In this document: one piece after another, positions 34,736 through 44,074 of the stretch
Layout: each line of letters opens with the position of its first letter
Numbering within the stretch: position 1 is the stretch's first letter
Source of the DNA: JBEKTW01 sp963727845
GTDB lineage: Bacteria; Bacteroidota; Ignavibacteria; UBA10030; SZUA-254
DNA: 64,000 nucleotides
Assembly (NCBI GenBank): GCA_963727845.1
Contig: CAVSHI010000006.1
Location: forward strand, 496,001 to 560,000
Reading direction: 5' to 3'
Made by a program: the position numbers and the translations under genes
The notes under the pieces: generated by a model
What the model saw: the letters and a program-made list of their open reading frames with translations, nothing else
The model's database searches: none
Told to the model about the DNA's origin: nothing

Positions 34736-35515
34736 ATGGAACATGCAAAAGTCCCGCTCTCGGTCATCGTTATTACGAAGAATGAAGAGCACAACATTGT
34801 CGATTGCCTGCAGAGCGTGATATGGGCGAACGAAATCATAATCGTTGATGCGGAAAGCAAAGACCGGACAGTCGAACTTGCACGACAATTTACGCCGGAG
34901 GTTCATGTCAGGGAGTGGATGGGATATGGACCGGCAAAGAATTCCGCTCTTGACCATGTGACGAATACATGGGTACTGTGGCTGGATGCGGATGAGCGGG
35001 TGAGCCCCGAGCTTGCACGGGAAATCCGGACGGCCATCCAGGATCAATCAACTTTGCACACTGTCTTTGAGGTCGCTCGCCGGGCGTATTTTCTCGGGAG
35101 ATGGATACGGCACTGCGGCTGGTACCCGGGATATGTGGTCCGCCTTTTTAAGAAAAACTCGGCCCGGTTCAGCGATTCGAGAGTTCATGAGGGGTTGGAA
35201 TACACGGGATCGGTGGGACGGCTGGAGAACGATTTGATTCATTACACAGACGATACCCTGTATCATTACTTTTCAAAGTTTAATCCTTACACGTCGCTGG
35301 CCGCCGCAGATGTGATGGACGCAAAAAGAAGATTTTCGCTGTATGACCTCCTGGTGCGGCCGCCATATCTCTTTTTCAAAATGTACGTTCTGCGATTCGG
35401 ATTTCTGGACGGCATGCCTGGGCTGATTCTTTCGCTTCTTTCAGCCTCGTATGTCTTCATGAAGTATGCAAAGCTCTGGGAGCTTGAATCCCGCAAAGCG
35501 AAAGCCATCCATTGA
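34736..35515 (+). CDS. Family 2 glycosyltransferase, WaaE/KdtX-like, second copy
   Basis: A 259-residue enzyme related to the one at 28830. It shares LSVIVITKNEEHNIVDCLQSVIWANEIIIVDAESKDRT, the DxD motif in LWLDADERVSPE, and CGWYPGYVVRLF. The last 40 residues (KMYVLRFGFLDGMPGLILSLLSASYVFMKYAKLWE) form a membrane-associated C-terminus also seen in that relative. The ATG at 34736 has GGGGAGG upstream. Probably an LPS core transferase. Confidence 0.9.
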   Translation: MEHAKVPLSVIVITKNEEHNIVDCLQSVIWANEIIIVDAESKDRTVELARQFTPEVHVREWMGYGPAKNSALDHVTNTWVLWLDADERVSPELAREIRTAIQDQSTLHTVFEVARRAYFLGRWIRHCGWYPGYVVRLFKKNSARFSDSRVHEGLEYTGSVGRLENDLIHYTDDTLYHYFSKFNPYTSLAAADVMDAKRRFSLYDLLVRPPYLFFKMYVLRFGFLDGMPGLILSLLSASYVFMKYAKLWELESRKAKAIH

Positions 35516-36660
35516 CAGCACAACCAGGGAATCGAGTGTCTCTCATCGACCGCTATCTGAAGCCGAGTGTTTTGCGAATGCTGGAGAGGTTGTTTTCGAA
35601 GGCTCCCGTTTCTCCACACGAGCCGCATCACTCGGAAATAAAACGCATCCTCGTCATCCGTCAGCACGACCAGCTCGGTGATTTCCTTCTTGCCACACCC
35701 GTCATTCGAGCGCTGAGGGAGCACTATCCCGATGCGAAGATAGGATTGCTCGTGAGGGACTACTTTGCCGATGTGGCTTCCTTGGTACCGGGTATTGACG
35801 AGATACTGGTGTTCAGGGCAAATCTGTTTCATTGGACATTCAAGCGGTTCACGACACTCTGGAATCAGCTGCGAAGAAGATGGGATATGGCCGTAGTTCT
35901 CAACACCGTTAGTCACTCCCTTACTTCCGATGTCCTTGCCTATCTGTCGGGCGCGCGGTACATCGTGGGTTCTGAAGCGCACGTTTTTTCCGGATGCAGC
36001 AGGAATTTTTTCTATAATGTTGTCGCCCCGTTGCACGGGCCGCCCCGGCATCAGACCGACCGAAACCTCGACATCGTACGGATTCTCGGAGTCGACACGC
36101 ACAACCTGTCCGAGGAGATACGGATTCCCGAAAACGAGAGGATTCCGGCGCTTGAGCGGATGTCGAAAGCAATCTCGCCCCCGCGGCCGCTCATAGGAAT
36201 GCACATCGGTGCCGGCAAGAAACTCAACCGCTGGCCCGTCAGGAATTTTGCCAGTCTGGCCGAACAACTTCGTGAGAAGTTTGGCGCCGGAATTGTTCTT
36301 TTCTGGGGTCCGGCGGAAGGAGAATTGTACCGGGAGTTTTGCAGTTCCGTGAGTTTCAGTCCGATGAGCGTGGAACCTTCTCCGTTGCTGCAACTTGCAG
36401 CCTGTTTTTCCCAGTGTGACGCGATGGTGTGCAACGACACGGGTGTAATGCATCTTGCGGCGGCAGTCGGAGTTCCGCTCGTCGCGATTTTTGGGCCAAC
36501 AGACCCGGCGGAATGGATGCCTATCGGAAAGAACTGCGTGTCAATTCGCGGAGAGAAGGGGATCACCGGAAATGTGAATCCCGGGAATGTTCTTCACGCC
36601 TTTCAGAACCTCCTCGGTGCGAAACTCGGCAGGTCACTGGAGAACAAATCCAGCGTTTGA
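35512..36660 (+). CDS. Family 9 glycosyltransferase (heptosyltransferase-like), second copy
   Basis: A 382-residue GT-B protein. IKRILVIRQHDQLGDFLLATPVIRALREHYP marks the N-terminal domain and CNDTGVMHLAAAVGVPLVAIFGPTDPAEW marks the nucleotide-binding domain. The TTG at 35512 overlaps the preceding stop; GTG at 35536 is another possible start. It ends the LPS cluster. Confidence 0.9.
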   Translation: MTAQPGNRVSLIDRYLKPSVLRMLERLFSKAPVSPHEPHHSEIKRILVIRQHDQLGDFLLATPVIRALREHYPDAKIGLLVRDYFADVASLVPGIDEILVFRANLFHWTFKRFTTLWNQLRRRWDMAVVLNTVSHSLTSDVLAYLSGARYIVGSEAHVFSGCSRNFFYNVVAPLHGPPRHQTDRNLDIVRILGVDTHNLSEEIRIPENERIPALERMSKAISPPRPLIGMHIGAGKKLNRWPVRNFASLAEQLREKFGAGIVLFWGPAEGELYREFCSSVSFSPMSVEPSPLLQLAACFSQCDAMVCNDTGVMHLAAAVGVPLVAIFGPTDPAEWMPIGKNCVSIRGEKGITGNVNPGNVLHAFQNLLGAKLGRSLENKSSV

Positions 36661-36714
36661 TTTTTACCGGCAGATTGATTACTATCGTTCATCCACCAAT
36701 GGCTTGGGATTACA

Positions 36715-37023
36715 ATGGAGAATAAAGAAAAAGACCAGTTACTTTTCATACAACTTATCCTCATGTTCCAAACGGCGGCGATGCAGCATATGGGCAAGCT
36801 GAAGAATCCGCTGACGGATAAAGTCGACCAGGATTTGCCCCAGGCGCAGATCTCCATCGATATGCTCGAGATGCTTCACAAGAAGACCAAGTCCAATCTC
36901 TCTCACGAAGAAGACAGAATGCTCTCGATGGTTCTCCAGGAACTCAGGTTGAACTACGTTGACGAGGTTGCCAAGGCGCAAAAACCCGGGACCACGTCGA
37001 CAGAATCGACAACTCAACCATGA
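36715..37023 (+). CDS. DUF1844 family protein
   Basis: A 102-residue acidic, mostly helical protein. QLLFIQLILMFQTAAMQHMGK and LPQAQISIDMLEMLHKKTKSNLSHEEDRML match the DUF1844 pattern, whose function is not known. It overlaps the nadK start by 4 bases (ATGA), so the two are probably co-translated. Confidence 0.85.
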   Translation: MENKEKDQLLFIQLILMFQTAAMQHMGKLKNPLTDKVDQDLPQAQISIDMLEMLHKKTKSNLSHEEDRMLSMVLQELRLNYVDEVAKAQKPGTTSTESTTQP

Positions 37024-37910
37024 CATTCGGTATTATCGGCAATACTGCCAAGCCGGCAACAAACGACGTCACGAAACGTCTCATTGCATATTTGTCGAAG
37101 AAGAACCTCTCGTTTGTTCTTCATGAGGATTTCGCGAGATCATTGCAGGCGTCGAACGTCCTCCCGGCGAAGCAAAAATTGGTGTCGGCTCCGGAGAGCG
37201 AGCTCGCAAAGAAATGTGATTTCATCGTTGCCCTTGGAGGCGACGGGACCATGCTCGCTGCCGCGCGTCTGGTCGGCGAGCAGGAAATTCCGATCCTGGG
37301 GATTAACCTGGGAAAGCTGGGATTTCTCGCAGAGGTTTCCGTCGAGGAAATGCAGCAGTACATCGATGAGATTCTTGACGGCAACTATCTCGTTGAGGAA
37401 CGCATGGTGCTTCAGGCAACGGCCGGAAAGGATAACAAGAAGTTCTACGGTTTGAACGAAATCGTGGTCGACAAGGGCGCTTCACCGCGCGTGATCGACC
37501 TGGAAACGTACGTCAACAATGATTATGTGGTAACGTATGCCGCCGACGGAATAATGGCGGCGACGCCGACCGGTTCGACGGGATATTCGCTGGCAAGCGG
37601 CGGACCTCTCGTCGCACCGCAAAGCAGCGTCATCATCATCACTCCCATGGCGCCGCACACTCTGACGGCCCGGCCGATCATTGTTCCGGACACGTGCACC
37701 ATCAAAGTGAAGGTGAAGTTTGCTCCGAAACCTGTGCATATCACCGCCGATGGACAGATGGAAGGTTTTTATGAGGCGCCGGCAGAATTCGACATCAGCA
37801 AAGCCGAATACAAGATTAAGCTCGTCAAGAAAAACAAACACACATTTTACGACCTCCTCCGGACGAAGTTGATGTGGGGGAGAGACGTGAGACTCGGGCC
37901 AAGAAAATAG
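37020..37910 (+). CDS. nadK: NAD kinase
   Basis: A 296-residue NAD kinase that makes NADP. The GGDGTMLAAAR motif and the ILGINLGKLGFLAE segment are the catalytic marks. VTYAADGIMAATPTGSTGYSLASGGPLV belongs to the C-terminal beta-sandwich domain. The ATG overlaps the DUF1844 stop; radA follows 1 base after. Confidence 0.96.
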   Translation: MTFGIIGNTAKPATNDVTKRLIAYLSKKNLSFVLHEDFARSLQASNVLPAKQKLVSAPESELAKKCDFIVALGGDGTMLAAARLVGEQEIPILGINLGKLGFLAEVSVEEMQQYIDEILDGNYLVEERMVLQATAGKDNKKFYGLNEIVVDKGASPRVIDLETYVNNDYVVTYAADGIMAATPTGSTGYSLASGGPLVAPQSSVIIITPMAPHTLTARPIIVPDTCTIKVKVKFAPKPVHITADGQMEGFYEAPAEFDISKAEYKIKLVKKNKHTFYDLLRTKLMWGRDVRLGPRK

Positions 37911-37911
37911 G

Positions 37912-39264
37912 GTGGCGAAAGTCCGTTCCAAATACGTTTGCCAGTCGTGCGCGTACGAATCGCCTCGCTGGATCGGGCGTTGTCCGAACTGCGGCGAGTG
38001 GAATTCGTTCGTCGAAGAACTCTCCCAGAAAGTCACCGCGCGGAAAGCGGTGAAGGATACAAACATCAAAGCGATTCCGCTCAGCGAGGTCGACCTGACG
38101 GATGACCACCGGATACCGTCGTCCATGTCCGAGTTTGACCGCGTGCTCGGCGGAGGCGTTGTTCTCGGCTCAGTTGTTCTTCTCGGCGGCGATCCCGGCG
38201 TCGGCAAGTCGACCCTCATGATGCAGCTCGCATCCCAGATGAAAGATCAGCTTGTCCTGTACGTCTCCGGAGAGGAATCAACAAAACAGATCAAACTGCG
38301 GGCTGAACGACTGGGCCTGAAGACCACGGACAAGCTGCTGCTTCTCACGGAGACGAGTGTGGATGTAGTAGCGGAAGTTGTTGACCGTGCCGCTCCCGAT
38401 ATCATGATCGTCGATTCAATCCAGACAATGTTCCGGCCCGAGCTCGAGAGCTCGGCGGGGAGTGTCGGCCAGGTTCGAGAGTCGACCGCACTCTTCACCC
38501 GGATCGCAAAAAGCAAGTCTATCCCCATTTTTCTTATCGGCCATGTGACCAAAGAAGGCGCCATCGCCGGCCCCAAAGTCATCGAGCACATGGTGGATAC
38601 CGTTCTGCAGTTCGAAGGAGAACGGCAGTATGCATACCGCATCCTGCGCGCCCTCAAGAACCGTTTCGGCTCGACGAACGAAATCGGCGTGTTCGAGATG
38701 CGCGACAACGGCCTGCAGGAAGTGAAGAATCCTTCGGAAGTATTCCTGTCTCAGCGGTCGTTCGGGACTTCCGGCTCGACAGTTGTTGCGAGCATTGAGG
38801 GTACGCGTCCGATCCTGATCGAAGTCCAGGCGCTGGTTACGCCGACGAGTTATGGAGTTCCCCAACGAAATACAACCGGGTTCGATTATCGCCGCCTCAG
38901 TTTGCTTCTCGCCGTTCTCGAAAAAAGAGCAGGGGTCATGCTGGGCCAGTTCGATGTTTTTGCGAATATTGCCGGCGGTGTCCGCATCGATGAACCTGCT
39001 GCGGACCTGGGAATCGCTATTTCCATTATTTCCAGTCTCCGCGACAAGCCGGTGGATTCACAGAGTGTCGCAGTCGGAGAAATAGGGCTCAACGGGGAAG
39101 TGCGCACCGTTAGTCAGATTGAGAAACGCGTGCAGGAAGCCGCCAAGCTTGGCTTCCAGCGAATCGTTCTGCCGGCGAACAATACCAAAGGAATTCAGCG
39201 CGACACAGGCATCCAGATTGTCGGCGTCGAGCGGATTGAGGAAGCGATTGGCGCATTGCTGTGA
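37912..39264 (+). CDS. radA: DNA repair protein RadA
   Basis: A 450-residue protein that aids homologous recombination by extending D-loops. It has an N-terminal zinc finger (CQSCAYESPRWIGRCPNCGEW), a RecA-like ATPase with Walker A GGDPGVGKST, the RadA-specific LKNRFGSTNEIGVFEM motif, and a C-terminal Lon-protease-like domain (DLGIAISIISSLRDKPVDSQ). The start is GTG, 1 base after nadK. Confidence 0.97.
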   Translation: MAKVRSKYVCQSCAYESPRWIGRCPNCGEWNSFVEELSQKVTARKAVKDTNIKAIPLSEVDLTDDHRIPSSMSEFDRVLGGGVVLGSVVLLGGDPGVGKSTLMMQLASQMKDQLVLYVSGEESTKQIKLRAERLGLKTTDKLLLLTETSVDVVAEVVDRAAPDIMIVDSIQTMFRPELESSAGSVGQVRESTALFTRIAKSKSIPIFLIGHVTKEGAIAGPKVIEHMVDTVLQFEGERQYAYRILRALKNRFGSTNEIGVFEMRDNGLQEVKNPSEVFLSQRSFGTSGSTVVASIEGTRPILIEVQALVTPTSYGVPQRNTTGFDYRRLSLLLAVLEKRAGVMLGQFDVFANIAGGVRIDEPAADLGIAISIISSLRDKPVDSQSVAVGEIGLNGEVRTVSQIEKRVQEAAKLGFQRIVLPANNTKGIQRDTGIQIVGVERIEEAIGALL

Positions 39265-39346
39265 TGGTCCGTGTGTGTACGCAATCGCGCCAGAGTTCAA
39301 CCTTCCGTTTTGCGCTGGGCTGTAGATGCACCGGAGCTGAAAATTC

Positions 39347-39952
39347 ATGATCAGGATTGTTGTTGCCACCCGCAACAAAGGAAAACTGAAAGAGATTTCC
39401 GTTCTCATGAGCGGACTTCCGATTGAGATGCTTTCCGCATTTGATTTCCCGGAGCTGCCGGAAGTTGACGAAGACGGCGAAACTCTTGAAGAGAATGCGC
39501 TGAAGAAAGCCCGGGCGCTGTTCAGCGCCACGCGCCTGCCCGCCCTCGCCGATGATTCGGGATTAGAAGTCCATGCCCTCAACATGCGGCCTGGAGTCCT
39601 CTCAGCGCGCTACGCCGGTGAAAACGTCAGCTACGAAGCAAACAACGAGAAGCTGCTGCTGGAACTGAGGGATGTTCCGGCGGGCCGCCGGAGGGCACAG
39701 TTTCGCTGTGTCGCCGCCTTTGTCGCGGAAGGCCTGGAGAGAACGACAACAGGAATCTGTCCCGGAAGAATCATCGATGCTCCGCGGGGGGAGGGCGGAT
39801 TCGGCTATGACCCGTTGTTCGTGCCCGATGGTTACGATGAAACATTTGCCCAGCTTCCATTGGGGACGAAAAACACCATCAGTCATAGAGCGAAGGCCTT
39901 CGGGATGATGAAAACTTTCCTGGGCGGCTATCTGATCGAGGTGGAGCGCTGA
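39347..39952 (+). CDS. rdgB: XTP/dITP diphosphatase (non-canonical purine NTP pyrophosphatase)
   Basis: A 201-residue HAM1/RdgB enzyme that removes ITP, XTP and dITP. It has ATRNKGKLKEI at the N-terminus, LPALADDSGLEVHAL with the metal-binding aspartates, and GEGGFGYDPLFVPDG near the C-terminus. ATG start; it lies 82 bases after radA. Confidence 0.96.
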   Translation: MIRIVVATRNKGKLKEISVLMSGLPIEMLSAFDFPELPEVDEDGETLEENALKKARALFSATRLPALADDSGLEVHALNMRPGVLSARYAGENVSYEANNEKLLLELRDVPAGRRRAQFRCVAAFVAEGLERTTTGICPGRIIDAPRGEGGFGYDPLFVPDGYDETFAQLPLGTKNTISHRAKAFGMMKTFLGGYLIEVER

Positions 39953-40037
39953 TTTTCAATCAGGGTGCCGAATCCCCGTGCCCTCCCACAATCACTGCAT
40001 TTCGCCTGCGTTGCTGAACTTCGAAGCGTGTGTCGTA

Positions 40038-40988
40038 CTACTCCACCGGGATTCGCTGCACGTTGTGCGCGAGCCACTTATCGAAGGTTTGAAGTGACGG
40101 GTTCAAGGATCGCGATACATCGAGATTGCGAACGTTGCAGAAAACCTGCTCAAAGTCCCGGTTGAACTGGAACATGTTGCCAAGATCTTCCGCTCCGGGA
40201 AAACCGAAACTGCGGTATACTTCCGGAGTGATGGCGTTGTACCGGACTTCCCGACCCATTGCTTTCGTCAGGGCTGCTGCAAACTGGGTGCCCGTGAGAT
40301 GTTCCCCCGCGATGCTGACGGTCCTTCCGATGAGTTCATTGCCCTTCTTGAAGATTCCATAAGCGCATTTGCCGATATCTTCAGCCGACATGGATGGAAG
40401 TTTCTTGTTGCCCATCGGGAGGGTGAACACCAATGTGCCATCGGGCCCTTTTTTCGGTCCCATTCCGAAGTAGATAAGGTTGTCCCAGTAGAACGATGTT
40501 TGCAGGAAAGTTGTCGGGAGGCCGAGGGACGTGAACACCTGATTGGCTTCGCCCTTGGCATCGAAATGCGGGACCTTGTACTTTCCCATCAGCGTCGGCA
40601 TGCGGTTGTCGCTGATCGGCACCCATCTGCGGGTGTCTTCGAGCGTTGACCAGATAACGTGTCGGACTCCGGCATGCTTTGCTGCCCGAGCCATCGCGGT
40701 TGCATGGGCGACCTCTTTCTCGGGTGAAAAATGCGCCCAGAAAAATGTAACGCAGTATGCCCCGTACGCCCCTTCGAATCCTCTTTTCAAACTTGCTTCA
40801 TCATCGACATCGGCCCGGACGATTTCGGCGCCAAGTTTCGCCAGCTCCTTCGCCTTATCGGAGTTGGTATCTCTTGTGAGCGCCCGTACCGAAAAACCGC
40901 CGTTCGGGTCATCGAGGATGGCGCGTACCAATCCTCCCCCTTGCGCCCCGGTTGCACCGACAACCGCGATAATTTTCTTTTCTGCCAT
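40038..40988 (-). CDS. NmrA-like NAD(P)-binding protein
   Basis: A 316-residue Rossmann-fold protein of the NmrA/atypical short-chain dehydrogenase group. The nucleotide-binding motif is VVGATGAQGGGLVRAIL. TYPICAL later segments are WSTLEDTRRWVP and SMSAEDIGKCAYGIFKKG. Members act as redox sensors or reductases; a catalytic role is not proven. The chosen ATG at 40988 follows AAGGAGA, an excellent ribosome site, and gives the usual NmrA length. Confidence 0.88.
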   Translation of the reverse strand: MAEKKIIAVVGATGAQGGGLVRAILDDPNGGFSVRALTRDTNSDKAKELAKLGAEIVRADVDDEASLKRGFEGAYGAYCVTFFWAHFSPEKEVAHATAMARAAKHAGVRHVIWSTLEDTRRWVPISDNRMPTLMGKYKVPHFDAKGEANQVFTSLGLPTTFLQTSFYWDNLIYFGMGPKKGPDGTLVFTLPMGNKKLPSMSAEDIGKCAYGIFKKGNELIGRTVSIAGEHLTGTQFAAALTKAMGREVRYNAITPEVYRSFGFPGAEDLGNMFQFNRDFEQVFCNVRNLDVSRSLNPSLQTFDKWLAHNVQRIPVE

Positions 40989-41136
40989 GTACTTCTCCTT
41001 GTTAAGTTGGATGGGATTTGTCCTACGTAGAACGATAGATTGCGGAAATAGTTCCCTGTTTGGGATGGGATTGTCTGAATTTGGTAATGTCTCGCCTGCT
41101 GCGTATCTTGGACTGAATTTTTTGTCGGACATCTTT

Positions 41137-42006
41137 GTGAAACTGATCTCAAATTTTTTTGCCAGAAACCTTGTACCGGAATGGGAATTTACCACGAAAG
41201 GGATTCTCTGGCGGCTCCTTCCATCCGACAATGACTACTTTGTCGGAGAGGACCGGGATCTTGCCAGGAAATCTGTCAGATTCTTCTGCATCAACCCGAC
41301 TTCAGGGAAGGCCTGTTGGCACGACGTGCAGTTTCATGAGAAGTGGTGGATCGGTATTGAAGCAATACATCGTGACATTGTTTTCTTTCACGAGTTTGCA
41401 TCTCCGGACCTCCCCGGCCACAAAAAAATCTATGCGGTGGAGCTTTCGACGGGAAGAATTTTGTGGTTCAATGAGGAATTGGAATTCCTGTTCGCGTACG
41501 AGGAGAAAGTGTACGCGGCCAGCATCACAGGCGAGCAACGCATGTTCCTCGAGCTGGATATGCACAGCGGTGCCGTTCTCGCTGAGCCCGATTTCTCAGC
41601 CGTAAATGCGCTCAGGGATACAGCGCTCAATGTGTCTGTCAATGTCCAGTTTCCGCACCCCTTTGATGCAAGCATCGATGCACCGTCATCCATAAAAAGC
41701 GTTGAGCAAGCCATTACAACGGCCAGGAACCCTGGGTCAATTGAATATCTTGAAATAGGCGGGAAGATGGTCGTGGGATACCATGACAACCTCAGCCCCA
41801 AAGCGGGGGAGCAGGTTTTCCTTCAGAACATTGTCATCGTTGACACGAACGCCGGCAGAATTGTCTACAGGGATTATTTGAATTCGACCGGCACAGCCGC
41901 CTCTATTCCCGTCCCCGACTTGTTCTTCGGAAGGGGAACTTTCATCTATTACGTCAGGGAGAAAAAGACCTTGACGGCTATAGATTTGAAACCTCAGCGA
42001 GTGTGA
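41137..42006 (+). CDS. DUF4905-like protein
   Basis: A 289-residue protein that resembles, from memory, the DUF4905 family of the Bacteroidetes group (WRLLPSDNDYFVGEDRD, FCINPTSGKACW, IYAVELSTGRILWFNEELEFLFAYEEKVYAA). The repeated pattern of strands suggests a beta-propeller-like fold. The start is uncertain: GTG at 41137 matches the family, while TTG 41122 and ATG 41065 are in frame. It is divergent from the NmrA-like gene. No signal peptide seen. Confidence 0.65.
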   Translation: MKLISNFFARNLVPEWEFTTKGILWRLLPSDNDYFVGEDRDLARKSVRFFCINPTSGKACWHDVQFHEKWWIGIEAIHRDIVFFHEFASPDLPGHKKIYAVELSTGRILWFNEELEFLFAYEEKVYAASITGEQRMFLELDMHSGAVLAEPDFSAVNALRDTALNVSVNVQFPHPFDASIDAPSSIKSVEQAITTARNPGSIEYLEIGGKMVVGYHDNLSPKAGEQVFLQNIVIVDTNAGRIVYRDYLNSTGTAASIPVPDLFFGRGTFIYYVREKKTLTAIDLKPQRV

Positions 42007-42034
42007 AATAATCGACACCAGACTGCCACTTTTC

Positions 42035-44074
42035 ATGACAACACAGTCGATCGTTTTTCTCATAATTCTCGTCGGTTCCTTTGTCTTCTTCGGGACCAAT
42101 ATCTTCCGGCTTATTTCCTACCTGCAGATTGGGAAACCCGAAAATAGATTCGATAGCCCGCGCGAACGAATTCAGAATGTGCTGACCATTGCTTTTGGAC
42201 ACAAGAAGCTCCTTCGCGAGCCGGCCGCTGGAATCATGCACTTTTTTATCTTCTGGGGGTTTGTGATTCTCCTCCTGGCGATTCTTGAGTCCATGGGCGA
42301 GGGATTGTCTGAAGGGTTTTCATTTGCATTCCTTGGACCGCTTTATCCGCCGCTCATGTTTCTCGAAGACCTCATCGGCGTGCTCGTCGTCGGAGCTGTC
42401 CTGTATGCATTGTACCGACGTTGGGTTTCAGGGCCAAAACGACTGGAAGGTGACCGTCATGCCAGGATGGACGCCACGGTGATCCTTGTGGCAATCCTGT
42501 TGATTATGTGCTCCATGTTCGGTCAGAACGCTGCCCGTATCGGCATGGCCCCGGGGGACATGGATGGAGCGCGTATCTTCTCAAATGCAATGTCCGGAAT
42601 CTTCGCCGGCCTTAGTCCCGAGCAGCACGACTTATGGTTTCATGCGCTGTGGTGGATTCACATCGGACTTGTGCTCGGTTTCATGAATTATCTTCCATAC
42701 TCCAAACACCTTCACATAATCTCCTCCATCCCGAACGTGTATTTTGCCAAGCGGCAGGTGAGGGGAACTCTTAGGCCGTTGAACCTCCAGGATGAAACCG
42801 CCTTGAGGTTCGGCGCGGCTGACGTTGAGGACCTGACGTGGAAGCAGCTGCTGGATGGATACTCGTGCACGGAATGCGGCCGCTGCACCGCGTCTTGCCC
42901 CGCCAATCTCACCGGGAAGATACTCTCTCCGAAGAAAATCATCGTCGATATCCGGCGCAGGCTGATGGAGAAAGCTCCGGTTGTTGTCACTGGTCAATTG
43001 TCATTCGTCAACGGTCAATGGCAAAACGAGGCGGGACAACCGTCAACCGAGAAATTGCTAACCAATCAGCTTGTCGGCAACTACATCACCGAGGATGAAC
43101 TCTGGGCGTGCACGACGTGCATGGCATGCGTTCAGGAATGTCCGGTACAGATCGAGCATGTCGATGCGATTGTCGATATGAGGCGGTATCTCGTATTGAA
43201 CGAATCGCGGTTTCCGAAAGAGATGCAGACAACATTTCAGAATCTTGAACGAAACTTTACTCCGTGGGGCTTCAGCCACTCTTCCAGAGCCGATTGGGCT
43301 GAAGGCTTGAACGTGCCGCGCCTGTCGGAGAAACGCGACGCGGAAATCCTGTTCTGGGTCGGATGTGCAGGAGCATATGACGCCCGGTACCAAAAGGTCA
43401 CACAATCGTTCACAAAATTAATGCAGATGGCGAACGTGAATTTCGCAATTCTGGGGACGGAAGAAAAGTGCAATGGTGATCCGGCACGGCGAGCCGGGAA
43501 CGAGTACCTGGCTCAAATGCTCATAACGGAGAATGTCGCTACACTGAACAAGTATGCCGTCCGGAAAATTGTGACCACCTGCCCCCATTGCTTCAATATA
43601 TTCAAGAATGAGTATCCACAATTTGGCGGCAACTTCGTAGTGGTGCACCATACCGACTTCATCATGGAACTCATAAACACCGGCAGAATCAGTTTGACGA
43701 AGGAAAAGCGCGCGAAAATCACGTACCACGATTCGTGTTACCTTGGCAGGTACAACCAGTTGTACGACCAGCCGCGGAAGGCCATTAAATCAATACCGGG
43801 CGTTGAAACTTCGGAGATGAAGCGTTCGCGCGATAGAGGTTTTTGTTGCGGCGCGGGCGGCGCGAGAATGTTCATGGAGGAAAACGTCGGCAAGCGCGTG
43901 AACATGGAAAGGACCGAGGAAGCCCTGGCGCTCAAACCAGATGTGATCGGCACCGCCTGTCCATTTTGCATGACCATGATGAGCGATGGAGTGAAGGCAA
44001 AAGAAGTTTCCGACCGGGTTCAGGTGAAGGACATCGCGGAGTTGGTGCTGGAGGCAGTAAGCGAGCCAAAGTGA
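42035..44074 (+). CDS. Membrane-bound Fe-S oxidoreductase (HdrD/DUF224 type)
   Basis: A 679-residue protein. The first 230 residues contain several membrane segments resembling a nitrate-reductase-gamma cytochrome b. Two 4Fe-4S motifs follow (CTECGRCTASCPANLTG and CTTCMACVQECPVQ). Two CCG-type domains follow these, with WVGCAGAYDARY/CPHCFN and YHDSCYLGRYN/FCCGAGG. The layout matches DUF224 proteins that carry electrons from electron-transfer flavoprotein to quinone in fatty-acid oxidisers. No etfAB genes lie in the window, so the partner is inferred. Stop overlaps the next GTG. Confidence 0.85.
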   Translation: MTTQSIVFLIILVGSFVFFGTNIFRLISYLQIGKPENRFDSPRERIQNVLTIAFGHKKLLREPAAGIMHFFIFWGFVILLLAILESMGEGLSEGFSFAFLGPLYPPLMFLEDLIGVLVVGAVLYALYRRWVSGPKRLEGDRHARMDATVILVAILLIMCSMFGQNAARIGMAPGDMDGARIFSNAMSGIFAGLSPEQHDLWFHALWWIHIGLVLGFMNYLPYSKHLHIISSIPNVYFAKRQVRGTLRPLNLQDETALRFGAADVEDLTWKQLLDGYSCTECGRCTASCPANLTGKILSPKKIIVDIRRRLMEKAPVVVTGQLSFVNGQWQNEAGQPSTEKLLTNQLVGNYITEDELWACTTCMACVQECPVQIEHVDAIVDMRRYLVLNESRFPKEMQTTFQNLERNFTPWGFSHSSRADWAEGLNVPRLSEKRDAEILFWVGCAGAYDARYQKVTQSFTKLMQMANVNFAILGTEEKCNGDPARRAGNEYLAQMLITENVATLNKYAVRKIVTTCPHCFNIFKNEYPQFGGNFVVVHHTDFIMELINTGRISLTKEKRAKITYHDSCYLGRYNQLYDQPRKAIKSIPGVETSEMKRSRDRGFCCGAGGARMFMEENVGKRVNMERTEEALALKPDVIGTACPFCMTMMSDGVKAKEVSDRVQVKDIAELVLEAVSEPK

